This document shows positions 1-9,008 of a DNA stretch of 61,342 nt, one piece after another. The position numbers and the translations under genes were made by a program. Within the stretch, counting starts at the first letter, position 1, and each line of letters starts with the position of its first letter. The DNA lies in assembly GCF_015207035.1 (NCBI RefSeq), contig NZ_JADEXQ010000023.1, positions 1 to 61,342 on the forward strand, in the 5' to 3' direction. Below the pieces are notes generated by a model, which did no database searches, was not told where the DNA came from, and saw only the letters and a program-made list of their open reading frames with translations. The stretch comes from Romeriopsis navalis LEGE 11480. Lineage in GTDB: Bacteria; Cyanobacteriota; Cyanobacteriia; Leptolyngbyales; Leptolyngbyaceae.

Positions 1-695
1 GCTCATCTCAGTCCGAATCACGCCATTCCGAATCGCGTCAGCAGCGTCCCCCAGAGCGTGACTTTAACCGGGAGCCTCGGCGCGCTGGACCCCGTGATCA
101 ATCCAATCAACCGCCGCGTCAAACGCCACCTTCGCAAGGTCGGCCCCCGCAAGATTCGCGTTATCAGCAGAACGATGCGCCATTGCCTCGGGATGTGGAA
201 GCGCAGCTCATGGTGCCCCTGGAGAAAGCCTATACGGGTGGGCGAGAGCGAATTCGGCTAGAAGATGGCCGGATGATCGAAGTGAATTTGCCGAAGGCGA
301 TTATTAGTGGGCAAAAGCTCCGGCTGAAGGGCCAAGGTATTGCCGGTGGTAATTTGTTTTTGCAGATCGACGTGGCCCCGCATAAGTTTTACAAGTTGAA
401 TGGTTTGGACTTGGTGACGCAGGTGCCGGTGACGCCAGTGGAAGCGGTATTGGCTGGCCCGATCGAAGTCCCAACGATCGATGGCTTGGTCAAGATGAAT
501 TTGCCGAAGGGGCTGAAGTCGGGGCAGAAGTTGCGGTTGGGTAAGCGCGGGTATCCATCCCCCGAGGGCGATCGGCGCGGCGATCAGATCGTCGAACTCG
601 TGATTCAGATGCCAGCCGAACTGAGTGATGCTGAGAAAGAATTGTACGAAAAGCTGAAGCAGACGGAGACAAATCCAAGAGCGAATCTGGTTTAG
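1..695 (+). CDS. J-domain (DnaJ/CbpA-type) chaperone, C-terminal part, 5' truncated by window edge
   Basis: The frame is open from the left edge (codons in phase with base 3) to the TAG at 693-695, so the N-terminal J domain lies outside the window. The first 60 or so visible residues are a low-complexity linker rich in Ser, Arg, Gln and Pro. After it come two peptide-binding beta domains of DnaJ type: the first around DVEAQLMVPLEKAYTGG, with NLPKAIISGQKLRLKGQG, the second around LAGPIEVPTIDG, with NLPKGLKSGQKLRLGKRGYP. The paired LPxGxxxGQKLRLxGxG motifs are typical of CTDI/CTDII. No CxxCxGxG zinc-finger repeats are seen, so it is a CbpA-like (class B) co-chaperone of Hsp70. An apparent TTG start at 183 is internal and should not be used. 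Confidence 0.9.
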   Translation, partial: SSQSESRHSESRQQRPPERDFNREPRRAGPRDQSNQPPRQTPPSQGRPPQDSRYQQNDAPLPRDVEAQLMVPLEKAYTGGRERIRLEDGRMIEVNLPKAIISGQKLRLKGQGIAGGNLFLQIDVAPHKFYKLNGLDLVTQVPVTPVEAVLAGPIEVPTIDGLVKMNLPKGLKSGQKLRLGKRGYPSPEGDRRGDQIVELVIQMPAELSDAEKELYEKLKQTETNPRANLV

Positions 696-931
696 GGGAT
701 GTCGTTAACTTTGAGAGCCAGTTGGATTAAACTTGCGTCTGTTCGGCCGCGTGTTGGCGTGAATCTTCTTACTACTGCATGGCACGACTGGTGGCTGATT
801 GTCAGTAGCGCATTTTCGATTGCGTAATTAAAACCGGGGCTTATCTAGTCGCGGAGCACTGTTTTATGCGATTTGATCAGCCTTGCTGACTTTGATTTCG
901 GGCTGTGGTTGTAGCAGTCGAGTATACGGTG

Positions 932-3900
932 TTAGTCCTGATTCTCAGGAGTAATGCCGAGCATTTCTAGCAGTTCTGCTTCATTGATTTGGGGAATATT
1001 GTATTTTTCGGCTTTCTTGATTTTGCTGCTGCCGGGGCTTTCACCGACAATGATGTAGCCGGTTTTGCTGTTCGGCATTTTCACCATTTGACCACCGGCT
1101 TCGACGATCATTTTTTCGACTTCTGGGGGGGATAGGCTGGCAATCCGCCCAGTGAGTACGACTGCCTTTCCAGCAAAGGGCCGATTCGGGTCGAAGGGCA
1201 CTGGTTCTGGCACTTCCACGGGAGTCGGGGCTTCGGTTGAAGTGATCGTCGCCTCCGTCAGCGTTTCTGCTTTGACGTCCAAGACAGCCTCCGCCGCTGG
1301 TGCGGGTTCCTCCGCGATCGTTGGTTCGACCACGGTTTTCGGTTCAACGATCGGTGGCTCGACGCTTTCTGCTGGGACTGTGGGTTGCTTGGCTTGCTGT
1401 TGTTTCAGATTGGCGTTTAGCTGGGCTTCTAACTGGGCAACGGTTTGGTTGGCCTGCTGGAGTTCGTTCGCTAAGCGATCGCCCGCTGTGGTCAAAGCTG
1501 TGACTTGTGCTTCTAGTTTGGCGGTTTGAGTTGTGGCTGTTGCCGCCGATTGTTTGACTTGTTGTTCGAGTTGATTGATCTTGGCGTTGCGTTGGCTTAA
1601 CTCGGCTTCGAACGTTTTGAGTGATGCTTCAAGTGCGGTTTTTTCGGCTTCGAGATCGCTGGTATCGGCACTTGCGGTTGCTTTGTCTGGCACGGTCTGT
1701 AGCGTTTGCAGTTGGGCTTCGAGTTCGATGATTGTCGCGTCGGACTGTTGTAATTCTTTGGCTAAGCGATCGCCCGCTGTGGTCAGAATTGTGACGCGCT
1801 CTTCTAATTTGGTGGTGCTATTGATGGCGGCTTCGAGGGATTCGGTCGATTGTTGAATTTGGGCTTCGAGGGCATTAATTTTGCTCTCGCGCTGACTTAA
1901 GTCTTCCTGGACGGTTTTGAGTGATGATTCTAAAGTCGCTTTTTCTGCTGCGAGTTCGCTGCTATCGTTGTGCTCGGCTGCGGTCGCTTGGGCAATTTCT
2001 AGGGCTTCGACTTTTGCTTCTAGTTGGGCGATCGTGGTGCCGGACGTTGAGAGTGCTTGGCTGAGGCGATCGCGTTCTGTGGTTAGTTCTGTAACTTGCG
2101 ATTCCCAGCTAGCACTGCTGGTTTGTGCCGCTGCCAGTGATGCGGTCGATTGTTGGATGCTTTGTTCGAGTGCTTTGATTTGGGCATCTCGCTGACTGAG
2201 ACTTGCCTCAGTGGTTTTGAGCTTGGCTTCAAGCGCCGTTTTTTGGGTTTCGATTTCACTCGCACTCGCTTGAACTTGTTCCTCTAAGCTGGCAGTGATC
2301 GTTTGTGCCGCTGCCAGTGATGCGGTCGATTGTTGGATGCTTTGTTCGAGCGATTTGATTTGGGCATCCCGCTGACTGAGACTTGCCTCAGTAGTTTTGA
2401 GTTTTGCTTCAAGTGCCGTTTTTTGGGTTTCGATTTCACTCGCACTCGCTTGGACTTGGTTATAAGTCTTCTCGGCGTTGGCCACCGTGATCGTTAAATC
2501 TGCCAGTTCCTGCCGGACTGCTTGAACCTCTTCCTGGGCGGTTTGTGCAGTTTGTTGCGCGGCTTGTGTGGCTTGCCGGGCTTGCTTCGTATCGGCTTGA
2601 GCGGCTTCTAGATCGGCCGCGAGGGCGGCTTCGCGTTCGGTCGAGGTGAGCGTTGCGCGGCTTTCCGCTGTTTTGGCGCTTTCGATATCTTGCTTAAGTT
2701 GGGCTGTGTCTGCAAGTAGGTCGGTGATTTGTTGTTCGAGGGGGGCGATCGCGGCTTGACTGGCCGCGAGCTGTTGTTCGAGTGTGGATTTGTCGGTTTG
2801 GAGTTGGGCGATTTCTGCCTGTGCCTGATGCTGCTGTGTTTGGAATTGCGAAGTCTGTTCGGTGCTGGTGTTCAGTTGTGTTTGAAAACCGCGCATGGCC
2901 GTTTGTGCGGAGGCGAGATCCTCTTCAAGGGTTTGGGTTTTGAAGGCTAACTGATCGCGTGCTTGGGTGATGTCGTTGACCTGGCCCTCCAAGGTCAGAG
3001 TATTGGCCTTGAAACGTTCGATGTCTTCTTGGGCTTTGGCTAATGCCGTTTCTAGAACTTGTTTTTCGGTGTTGGTGCGATCGGCTGCCACCGTGAGTTC
3101 GTCGATCTGGGTTTGTAACGTATCCGTTTTCGCGGTGGTTTGATTGAGTGTCTCCTGTGACGCGGCAAGTTGTGACTCAAGGGCTTGTTTATCGCGTGCG
3201 AGTTTGTCTCGGTCCTGCGTAAGTTGTGCCACTTGGTCGGCCACTTCGCCGCTACTGCTGGTGACTGTTTGGATATTTTGTTGGGCCTCCGCTAAGGCCG
3301 ACTCCAGGCGGGTTGTTTCGGTTGCGAGACGATCACGATCGGTGGTGATTTCGTTGAGCTGCCCTGCGAGGGCTTTGACTTCAGCGTTACTGCGGTCTGT
3401 GGACTGCTGTGCTTGTGCTAAATCTGACTCAGCGGCTTGCTTTTCAGTTGTCAGACGCTCATATTCAGCTGTGAGGCTGGCGATCTGATTTTCGAGCTTA
3501 CTGGTATCGCTAGTTGCCGTATTGATTGCTTGTGCTGATTGCTGGACGGTTTTCTTTAAGCCGGTGATCTCCGTTTGAGCTTGGGCCAGAGTGGCTTTTG
3601 TTTCAGCCAATGTTTTGTCTAAAGTGGCCTTCTGGTTCCGCAGTGTGCTGACTTCATCGGCCGCTTGTGCGGCGGTTGTGCGGATTGTCCCGGTTTCAGC
3701 CGTGAGGCTGGCTAGCTGCTGGCGGGTTTCGGCCAGTTCCGTCTGGGCGTTGTCCCGATCGGTGCTGAATTGTTTCTTCTGCTGGGTTAAGTCTTCAACT
3801 TTGGCTTCCAGTGTGCTGACGATCGTTTGGGTGATTTGGAGCGCTTCTTTGAGGTTTTGATTGTCTTTGCTCAGGGTCTGATTGCTGGCTTGGAGGGTTG

Positions 3901-4024
3901 CTTGTTCGCCGCTGATCCCCTGTAATTGCTTGCTTCCCTGCCGCAAGCGCAATCCCAGAAATAGGGATATGAGCAATCCGAGCCCCGTTAGCCCAGATAG
4001 GATTTCCGTTGCATAATTCAGCAT
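932..4024 (-). CDS. Membrane-anchored giant coiled-coil protein with C-terminal BRCT domain
   Basis: About 1030 residues. The start at 4024 is preferred over an in-frame upstream start at 4072 because GAGGAG lies 4 bases before this ATG. Residues 5-25 or so form one transmembrane helix (ILSGLTGLGLLISLFLGLRL), followed by a basic LRQGSK. The next 850 or so residues are Gln/Ala/Glu/Thr-rich heptad-like coiled coil, including a tandem 60-residue duplication. A Pro/Glu/Val-rich spacer leads to a C-terminal BRCT domain of about 75 residues (FAGKAVVLTGRIASLSPPEVE, GGQMVKMPNSKTGYIIVGE, ending PQINEAELLEML), which resembles the BRCT of bacterial NAD-dependent DNA ligases. The topology (one N-terminal helix, BRCT presumed cytoplasmic) suggests tethering of DNA or a phosphoprotein to the membrane; that role is inference. 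No neighbour clarifies the function. Confidence 0.85.
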   Translation of the reverse strand: MLNYATEILSGLTGLGLLISLFLGLRLRQGSKQLQGISGEQATLQASNQTLSKDNQNLKEALQITQTIVSTLEAKVEDLTQQKKQFSTDRDNAQTELAETRQQLASLTAETGTIRTTAAQAADEVSTLRNQKATLDKTLAETKATLAQAQTEITGLKKTVQQSAQAINTATSDTSKLENQIASLTAEYERLTTEKQAAESDLAQAQQSTDRSNAEVKALAGQLNEITTDRDRLATETTRLESALAEAQQNIQTVTSSSGEVADQVAQLTQDRDKLARDKQALESQLAASQETLNQTTAKTDTLQTQIDELTVAADRTNTEKQVLETALAKAQEDIERFKANTLTLEGQVNDITQARDQLAFKTQTLEEDLASAQTAMRGFQTQLNTSTEQTSQFQTQQHQAQAEIAQLQTDKSTLEQQLAASQAAIAPLEQQITDLLADTAQLKQDIESAKTAESRATLTSTEREAALAADLEAAQADTKQARQATQAAQQTAQTAQEEVQAVRQELADLTITVANAEKTYNQVQASASEIETQKTALEAKLKTTEASLSQRDAQIKSLEQSIQQSTASLAAAQTITASLEEQVQASASEIETQKTALEAKLKTTEASLSQRDAQIKALEQSIQQSTASLAAAQTSSASWESQVTELTTERDRLSQALSTSGTTIAQLEAKVEALEIAQATAAEHNDSSELAAEKATLESSLKTVQEDLSQRESKINALEAQIQQSTESLEAAINSTTKLEERVTILTTAGDRLAKELQQSDATIIELEAQLQTLQTVPDKATASADTSDLEAEKTALEASLKTFEAELSQRNAKINQLEQQVKQSAATATTQTAKLEAQVTALTTAGDRLANELQQANQTVAQLEAQLNANLKQQQAKQPTVPAESVEPPIVEPKTVVEPTIAEEPAPAAEAVLDVKAETLTEATITSTEAPTPVEVPEPVPFDPNRPFAGKAVVLTGRIASLSPPEVEKMIVEAGGQMVKMPNSKTGYIIVGESPGSSKIKKAEKYNIPQINEAELLEMLGITPENQD
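2101..2460 (-). repeat. 180-bp tandem direct duplication inside the coiled-coil gene
   Basis: Two nearly identical 180-bp units (about 2101-2280 and 2281-2460) each encode a 60-residue stretch carrying SASEIETQKTALEAKLKTTE and then QRDAQIK(S/A)LEQSIQQSTASL. The unit is in frame and differs at only a few bases, so the duplication looks recent compared with the more diverged repeats elsewhere in this coiled coil. Confidence 0.85.
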
Positions 4025-4210
4025 AATTCTCCTCAAGCCTGCCTCAAGTTCACTACAGCTATGACTCAACACCTTTCTATAGTGTAATTCTTGTTGGACT
4101 TTGGATCCCTGATTTTGGGGGATTGAAATTGTGCTTGCGGATACGGTGAATCAGCGATTATTGTCAGAACTGCACGTAGTTAATTTTGTCCGACGGGTGA
4201 CGTAGGCTTT

Positions 4211-4624
4211 ATGGAAATATTAGTTCGCCTTGGTATAAAAGCTGACTTGACCGCGATCGAGAAATTTGATGAGATGGGCGGCGATCGCGATCAAGAAATG
4301 GATGAAAAGCGCTGTTTCGTCGCAATTAATGACTTAGAAGAAGTCGTTGGCTACGCTTCATATCAGCGGGAAGGATTGGTAGGCAGGCCGTTTCTCGATT
4401 CTGTTTGTGTCATCGAGTCAGCCCGGCGCGAAGGTGTGGCGAAGGCGTTGGTGAAGCGAATTGAGAAGGCGGCGAAGCCGGAGAAGCTACTTTCCAGTGC
4501 GGAAGACTGGAACCATGAAATGCTGCAATTTTTTCAGAGTCAAGGCTGGGAAGCGGTGGGAACGCTGAAAGGTGTGAATGAAGACGGTTCATCAGAAATC
4601 TTCTTTGCCAAGGATTTGAAGTAG
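4211..4624 (+). CDS. GNAT family N-acetyltransferase
   Basis: 137 residues, a usual length for a single GNAT domain. The start of the fold is seen at ILVRLGIKADLTAIEKFDE. The central strand is CFVAINDLEEVVGYASYQ. The acetyl-CoA binding segment is LDSVCVIESARREGVAKALVKRIEKAA, where RREGVAKAL stands for the R/Q-x-x-G-x-G/A loop. The C-terminal FFQSQGWEAVGTLKG is the usual distal strand. The substrate is unknown. The gene stands alone between two minus-strand genes, 187 bp from the start of the BRCT gene, so the two are divergently transcribed. Confidence 0.85.
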   Translation: MEILVRLGIKADLTAIEKFDEMGGDRDQEMDEKRCFVAINDLEEVVGYASYQREGLVGRPFLDSVCVIESARREGVAKALVKRIEKAAKPEKLLSSAEDWNHEMLQFFQSQGWEAVGTLKGVNEDGSSEIFFAKDLK

Positions 4625-5061
4625 GTACTGGAGTACTGCCGAGGAAGGCGGTGTGTCTGAACCAGCGATTTTTGGGCTGTTTGAATCAAACGAGCGATCG
4701 TGCCTGCAAGACTCGTTTTGGCTGACGAATATTGGTTTGTGCATGAGTCCGAGCTAGAAGTTGAGCTGCGGTGCAGCGAAATTCCAGAGATGTTCGCCGC
4801 AAATATGGCTGTGCAGTCAGTATGTCAATGCTAGGGTTTTGTGGGGCAAATTTGTGATCTAGTAATCTGTGATCCAGGATTGTTCGCCTAATATTTCTGG
4901 ACGAATTTTTAACCGTATTGTTTACTGTTCTGCGATTATCGGTTGCAACTGAGATTTCTCCGCCCAGCGGCATCATTGATATTTATACCGGTGATATTTG
5001 CGTGGGTATTGACCGCCAGCGGTTGGTTGGTGGCATGAAAGCGCCTACGTCTTGAGCATAT
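4625..5061. other. Intergenic region without a supported gene
   Basis: A 96-codon minus-strand frame (4686-4976) is open here, but its translation has no recognisable domain, no ribosome-binding site and a composition unlike neighbouring proteins. I treat the stretch as non-coding. No clear terminator was seen, although genes converge here (GNAT from the left, HExxH protein from the right). Confidence 0.5.
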
Positions 5062-6120
5062 TTACCATTCGGCAATAATTGAGAACTGTTCGGCAATGGG
5101 TTGAATCTGGATTGAGATCGCATCTCCAGTCCCCTCAACTAGCGCTAATGCGGTTTTGAGTCCGATCGATATTTCAGTCGCAATATGACTGTTATTGAAT
5201 TGAATAATCCAGCGATGAATGGTTTGCTGATCATATTGAATAATGTTAAGCGTATCGCTGATGAAACTATCATCGATGCGTTTGATTAGCGATCGTGTCT
5301 CCGGTTGCCGTGCGAGCAAAAGCTGGAGTGCGTATTCCCCGCGGATGTGTTGCTGCTGCAAAACTTCACCGGGTTTGAGCGGTACGTTAATTGGTTGGAT
5401 TGAGCGATCGCCGGCGATGTAGCGTTCTGGGTGGAGAATTAAGGTCGTGGATGTGGGCGGTTCGCGGAAGGTTTGATCGACAGCGGGCCAGCCACCATGA
5501 TCGCGTACGGCGGTGATAAATTTCATCCCAGACCCGTAGAGAAAAATCTGTTCGAAGAAGCGATCGCTGACGAGGCCACTTTCTGGCAACTGAGCGTGGG
5601 ACAGAAAGTCATAGTGCATCAACTCATTTACAGCTAGCATCGCTTCGCCTTCGATGATTGCGCTAACGGCTTGATCCGCATCGGGTTGGTCGTGGTGCTG
5701 TTGGTGCAGTTTGGCTAAATCAAAATGTTGATCTTGCAGGGCATGTGCGATTTCGTGCAATGCAACGCTCCGGCCTAGTTGGTTTGAGCCATTTAACGTC
5801 ACAACGAGTTGTTTTGTCATAGCGTCGTACCATCCATTCAAACCGGGTTGGGCCTGTGGTTCAAATCGAATTCGGAGGTCTTGTTTGAATTTGAGGCCGC
5901 GCCACTGTTCGAGTTCGGTCATTGTTGCCTGGAGACGATTGCCCCAAGCCGGAATCGGCCCCTCAAACTGGACGCTAGGGCGATCGCCGCGCCTTGTGAT
6001 CTGTTCTGGTGCAGCGATTTGAGCCAGTGCATTCATCTCGCTGTGAGGCATGATGTTACAAATCAGGACACCGCAGATGATGAGTAAACCAGACAGCGCT
6101 CTACGCCAAATTTGCCCCAT
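5062..6120 (-). CDS. Exported HExxH-containing putative zinc metallopeptidase
   Basis: 352 residues. The N-terminus has a signal peptide (basic MGQIWRR, hydrophobic LLIICGVLICNI, likely cleavage after ALAQ or nearby). The key motif is LHEIAHALQDQHF with H122, E123 and H126; a downstream IIEGEA around residues 155-160 offers a glutamate that could be the third zinc ligand as in gluzincins. The family is not one I can name precisely; HExxH plus export suggests a periplasmic protease or a catalytically silent relative. It is divergent from the histidine kinase at 6375 with about 250 bp between them. Confidence 0.7.
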   Translation of the reverse strand: MGQIWRRALSGLLIICGVLICNIMPHSEMNALAQIAAPEQITRRGDRPSVQFEGPIPAWGNRLQATMTELEQWRGLKFKQDLRIRFEPQAQPGLNGWYDAMTKQLVVTLNGSNQLGRSVALHEIAHALQDQHFDLAKLHQQHHDQPDADQAVSAIIEGEAMLAVNELMHYDFLSHAQLPESGLVSDRFFEQIFLYGSGMKFITAVRDHGGWPAVDQTFREPPTSTTLILHPERYIAGDRSIQPINVPLKPGEVLQQQHIRGEYALQLLLARQPETRSLIKRIDDSFISDTLNIIQYDQQTIHRWIIQFNNSHIATEISIGLKTALALVEGTGDAISIQIQPIAEQFSIIAEW

Positions 6121-6374
6121 TTGACCTCGTTACTTGCTTGCGAATGCTTTGACTGATTTCAAATCTAACATCTTGTTCATACGGCCATCGGCACAGAATG
6201 GCTTATTAATACCTCTACAGGTGGCCAAATTTTGATCCGGGCAATTTCATTGCGGATTGCTTGAATATCGGGTGTTGTTGATATTTGGGTGTTTTATACT
6301 GTTCACTTTTCCTTCACGAAGGGAGTAATGAAAGTAGTGGCATGTTTCTCGTTATTTTCTAGATAGTCTTCGTT

Positions 6375-8000
6375 GTGACGCAACAGTTCAAGTTTGGTTA
6401 TCGGTTTCTGTTTATTTATGCGGTACCCGTATTGTTATCGGCGGTATCGGCGATCGCTGTACATCGAACCACAGAGCGGGTGACGCAGCAATCAAAAGTA
6501 ACCCGCGAAGAGAAACATGTAATGACTTCCATGAGTGAAATGGCCTATGGGCTTTCACGCATGGCGCGGAATGTGCGCGGGCAGGTTTTATTCCCTCAAG
6601 ATGCCAGTTATCGGAGGTCATATAATGCAGGGCGCGCGGTATTTTTGGCAAAAGCGGACCTGCTCAAAACGCAGGTGACAGAACCACAGCAGCGTCAGCG
6701 TTTACTCAACATGATTACGGTGGGGGGACAGCACGATCGCCTGGCCCAAAAAATCTTTGAGTTGAATCGCCAAAATAAATATGATGCAGCCAAAGCTAAG
6801 CTGCCACAGTTACGCATGGGGGAAATTGATCGGAACTATGATGCCTTTCGCGATCAGCAGATTGCCCTTTTGGCGGAGCAATCCCGCACCCTAAAACTCT
6901 CATTATTTAACCTAAAGCTATTAGTTTTGATCAGTACCTTGCTGAGTATTGGTTTTGCGACGAGTCTCGGATTTTTTGTCAGCAGACGCTTCCGCTTAGC
7001 GCAGCTAATCGAGGATCAATCAGCGGCCCTAGCGCAGAAGAATCAACAGTTGCAGATGACGCAAACGGAGTTGATTGATGGGTTTGAGGCGTTGGAAAAA
7101 GCCCAGTCAAAACTTGTGCAGGCGGAGAAAATGTCAAGTCTCGGCCAATTGGTGGCGGGCGTGGCCCACGAAATCAATAATCCTGTGAATTTTATTCATG
7201 GCAATCTGAGGCATGTGGCGGAATATTCCCAGGATTTGCTCGATCTAGTGAAAGCTTATCAAGCGGCTTACCCTGATCCATTGCCCCAGCTGGAAGCGGC
7301 AACGGAGTCGCTGGAGTTTGATTTTGTGCAGGCTGATTTGCCAAAAATGTTGGCTTCGATGAAGGTGGGTACCGATCGGATTCGTCATATTGTGTTGTCG
7401 CTACGTAACTTTTCCCGTATGGATGAATCGGCGTTCAAAGCGGTGGATATCCATGAAGGGATTGATAGCACGTTGTTGATCTTGCAACATCGTTTGAAGG
7501 CAAGTTCCGAACGTGCGGCGATCGAGTTAATCCGTGAGTATAGCGATCTGCCGCTCGTAGAATGCTATGCCGGACAGCTCAATCAGGTATTTATGAACAT
7601 TCTCGCGAATGCCATTGATGCGTTGGAAGAATTAGCGCAACAGCGGGCGACGCAAGGGAATCAAGATCAGCCGATTCAGATTACGGTTCGGACGGCGTTG
7701 GTTGATGATGGTCAATCCGTGCAAATTACGATCGCGGATAATGGTATCGGCATTCCCCCCGAAGTTCAAGCGCGCATCTTTGATCCATTTTTCACCACGA
7801 AACCCGTGGGTAAAGGGACCGGGATGGGGATGTCGATTAGTTATCAACTGGTTACGGAAAAACATCATGGTCGCTTAACCTGTGTCTCGACTCCGGGACA
7901 GGGGGCTAAATTTGTGATTGAACTGCCTTTAAAACAACCAGTGAGTAACGCGATCGATTCCACTATCACTGACGATACTGCCATTTCGAATCGCGGCTGA
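6375..8000 (+). CDS. Membrane sensor histidine kinase (orphan)
   Basis: 541 residues from a GTG start; no strong ribosome-binding site is visible. Transmembrane helix 1 covers about residues 10-28, a periplasmic mostly helical sensor (CHASE3/four-helix-bundle-like) about 29-175, and helix 2 about 177-200. A coiled coil (residues 205-250) leads to the HisKA box SSLGQLVAGVAHEINNPVNF with phospho-acceptor H265. The catalytic domain shows N box QLNQVFMNILANAIDAL, G1 ADNGIGIPPE, F box FDPFFTTKPVGKGTGMG and G2. All key residues are present, so it should be active. No response regulator lies next to it. The kinase core is closely related to that of the multi-GAF kinase at 13251. Confidence 0.9.
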   Translation: MTQQFKFGYRFLFIYAVPVLLSAVSAIAVHRTTERVTQQSKVTREEKHVMTSMSEMAYGLSRMARNVRGQVLFPQDASYRRSYNAGRAVFLAKADLLKTQVTEPQQRQRLLNMITVGGQHDRLAQKIFELNRQNKYDAAKAKLPQLRMGEIDRNYDAFRDQQIALLAEQSRTLKLSLFNLKLLVLISTLLSIGFATSLGFFVSRRFRLAQLIEDQSAALAQKNQQLQMTQTELIDGFEALEKAQSKLVQAEKMSSLGQLVAGVAHEINNPVNFIHGNLRHVAEYSQDLLDLVKAYQAAYPDPLPQLEAATESLEFDFVQADLPKMLASMKVGTDRIRHIVLSLRNFSRMDESAFKAVDIHEGIDSTLLILQHRLKASSERAAIELIREYSDLPLVECYAGQLNQVFMNILANAIDALEELAQQRATQGNQDQPIQITVRTALVDDGQSVQITIADNGIGIPPEVQARIFDPFFTTKPVGKGTGMGMSISYQLVTEKHHGRLTCVSTPGQGAKFVIELPLKQPVSNAIDSTITDDTAISNRG

Positions 8001-8097
8001 TTCTGGGGAACTGCTTGGATGGTGAGACGAATATGGTTCGGTCATGACTTAGATGCTCATCATGACTCAGATAATGCATCGTTAAGGGAAACCTTTG

Positions 8098-8289
8098 TTA
8101 CCTAACCGTCTGGATTTGCGGCAATGATTTAAAGACGATGATGATTTCCGTACCGTCTGAATCAAAACTTACTCGCCGTTCAGTAATTGCCGGACGATTC
8201 TGAGTCATCACAGAGCACCTAAATGCATCCAGCTGTATCGCTTTATTCATATAACAGAACTCGTGAGTCAAGCTGCAAGGTCTTACCAT
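8098..8289 (-). CDS. Doubtful small ORF downstream of a GNAT gene
   Basis: A 63-codon frame whose start overlaps the last codons of the GNAT gene at 8283-8816. The C-terminal part (ERRVSFDSDGTEIIIVFKSL) could be a short beta-rich protein, but there is no recognised domain and no clear ribosome-binding site. The rest of the 8001-8282 interval shows only a short direct repeat (TCATGACT..AGAT twice near 8044-8073). Confidence 0.2.
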   Translation of the reverse strand: MVRPCSLTHEFCYMNKAIQLDAFRCSVMTQNRPAITERRVSFDSDGTEIIIVFKSLPQIQTVR

Positions 8290-8816
8290 AATTGCGGTTC
8301 CATCAAAGAATCCACACAGGTTAATTTCCCAGGTGACGGTAGTCCTTGGATGTCGGTCAGCCGCTTGGCCTGCCAGCCGAACTCATACTGAAGTTGATAC
8401 GGCGGGACGTACTCGGTAGCGAGGTCAGCATCGAAGCCAAAGCGTCCATAGTAATTGGGATCGCCGTATACAAAGACGATGCTCACGCCGAGATCTGAGA
8501 GGCGTTTTATGCCTGCTTCAATCAGGTTGGTACCAATGCCGCGCTTCTGATACGTCGGATGTACGGCGAGGGGTGCCAGGATGTAGCCGAGATCGTTGCC
8601 AGTATCGACGCACATTACGGGACTGAAGACCACGTGGCCGATAAGATTGCCATCTGCCTCGGCAACCAGAGCAAAAGTCTCTGTCGTCTTCTGTTCTGCA
8701 AGTAGATTGACGGCCAGCTCAGCAACGGCCTTGCGCTCGGCGTCGGGAAATGCCGCGAGGTGGATATCCCTCACGCGATCGCGATCGTGGAGTTGTGCTT
8801 GTCGGGTCTGAATCAT
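8283..8816 (-). CDS. GNAT family N-acetyltransferase (YhbS-like)
   Basis: 177 residues, the usual length of the YhbS-like branch. The N-terminus IQTRQAQLHDRDRVRDIHLAAF is the first GNAT helix. GNLIGHVVFSPV is the central strand. LAPLAVHPTYQKRGIGTNLIEAG is the textbook acetyl-CoA pyrophosphate-binding loop (QKRGIG). VFVYGDPNYYGRFGF is the characteristic YhbS strand. Substrate unknown. It stands alone and reads away from the MATE gene region. Confidence 0.9.
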   Translation of the reverse strand: MIQTRQAQLHDRDRVRDIHLAAFPDAERKAVAELAVNLLAEQKTTETFALVAEADGNLIGHVVFSPVMCVDTGNDLGYILAPLAVHPTYQKRGIGTNLIEAGIKRLSDLGVSIVFVYGDPNYYGRFGFDADLATEYVPPYQLQYEFGWQAKRLTDIQGLPSPGKLTCVDSLMEPQLW

Positions 8817-9008
8817 ATGCTGCTAATGTCTAAAACCACCGGGTTGCAGCCAGCGACGTTGAATTCAAATGGTAAGCCCGATTAGAAACTCCAGTGTATT
8901 TTATTGTTATATAGCACTAACGAGCGGCGTTTTCTTCTGCCAACCGTTGTAATTTGACTTAAAGCTATTGCACGGCATCTTCATCCTGCCCAGACTCGTC
9001 TGATACCT

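Noticed and set aside
1152..3860. Several plus-strand ORFs opposite the coiled-coil gene
   Set aside because: They are antisense shadows of a low-complexity Gln/Ala/Thr-rich gene, consist of Ser/Val/Ala runs and have no ribosome-binding sites.
4686..4976. 96-codon minus-strand ORF
   Set aside because: No domain, no ribosome-binding site and composition unlike neighbouring proteins.
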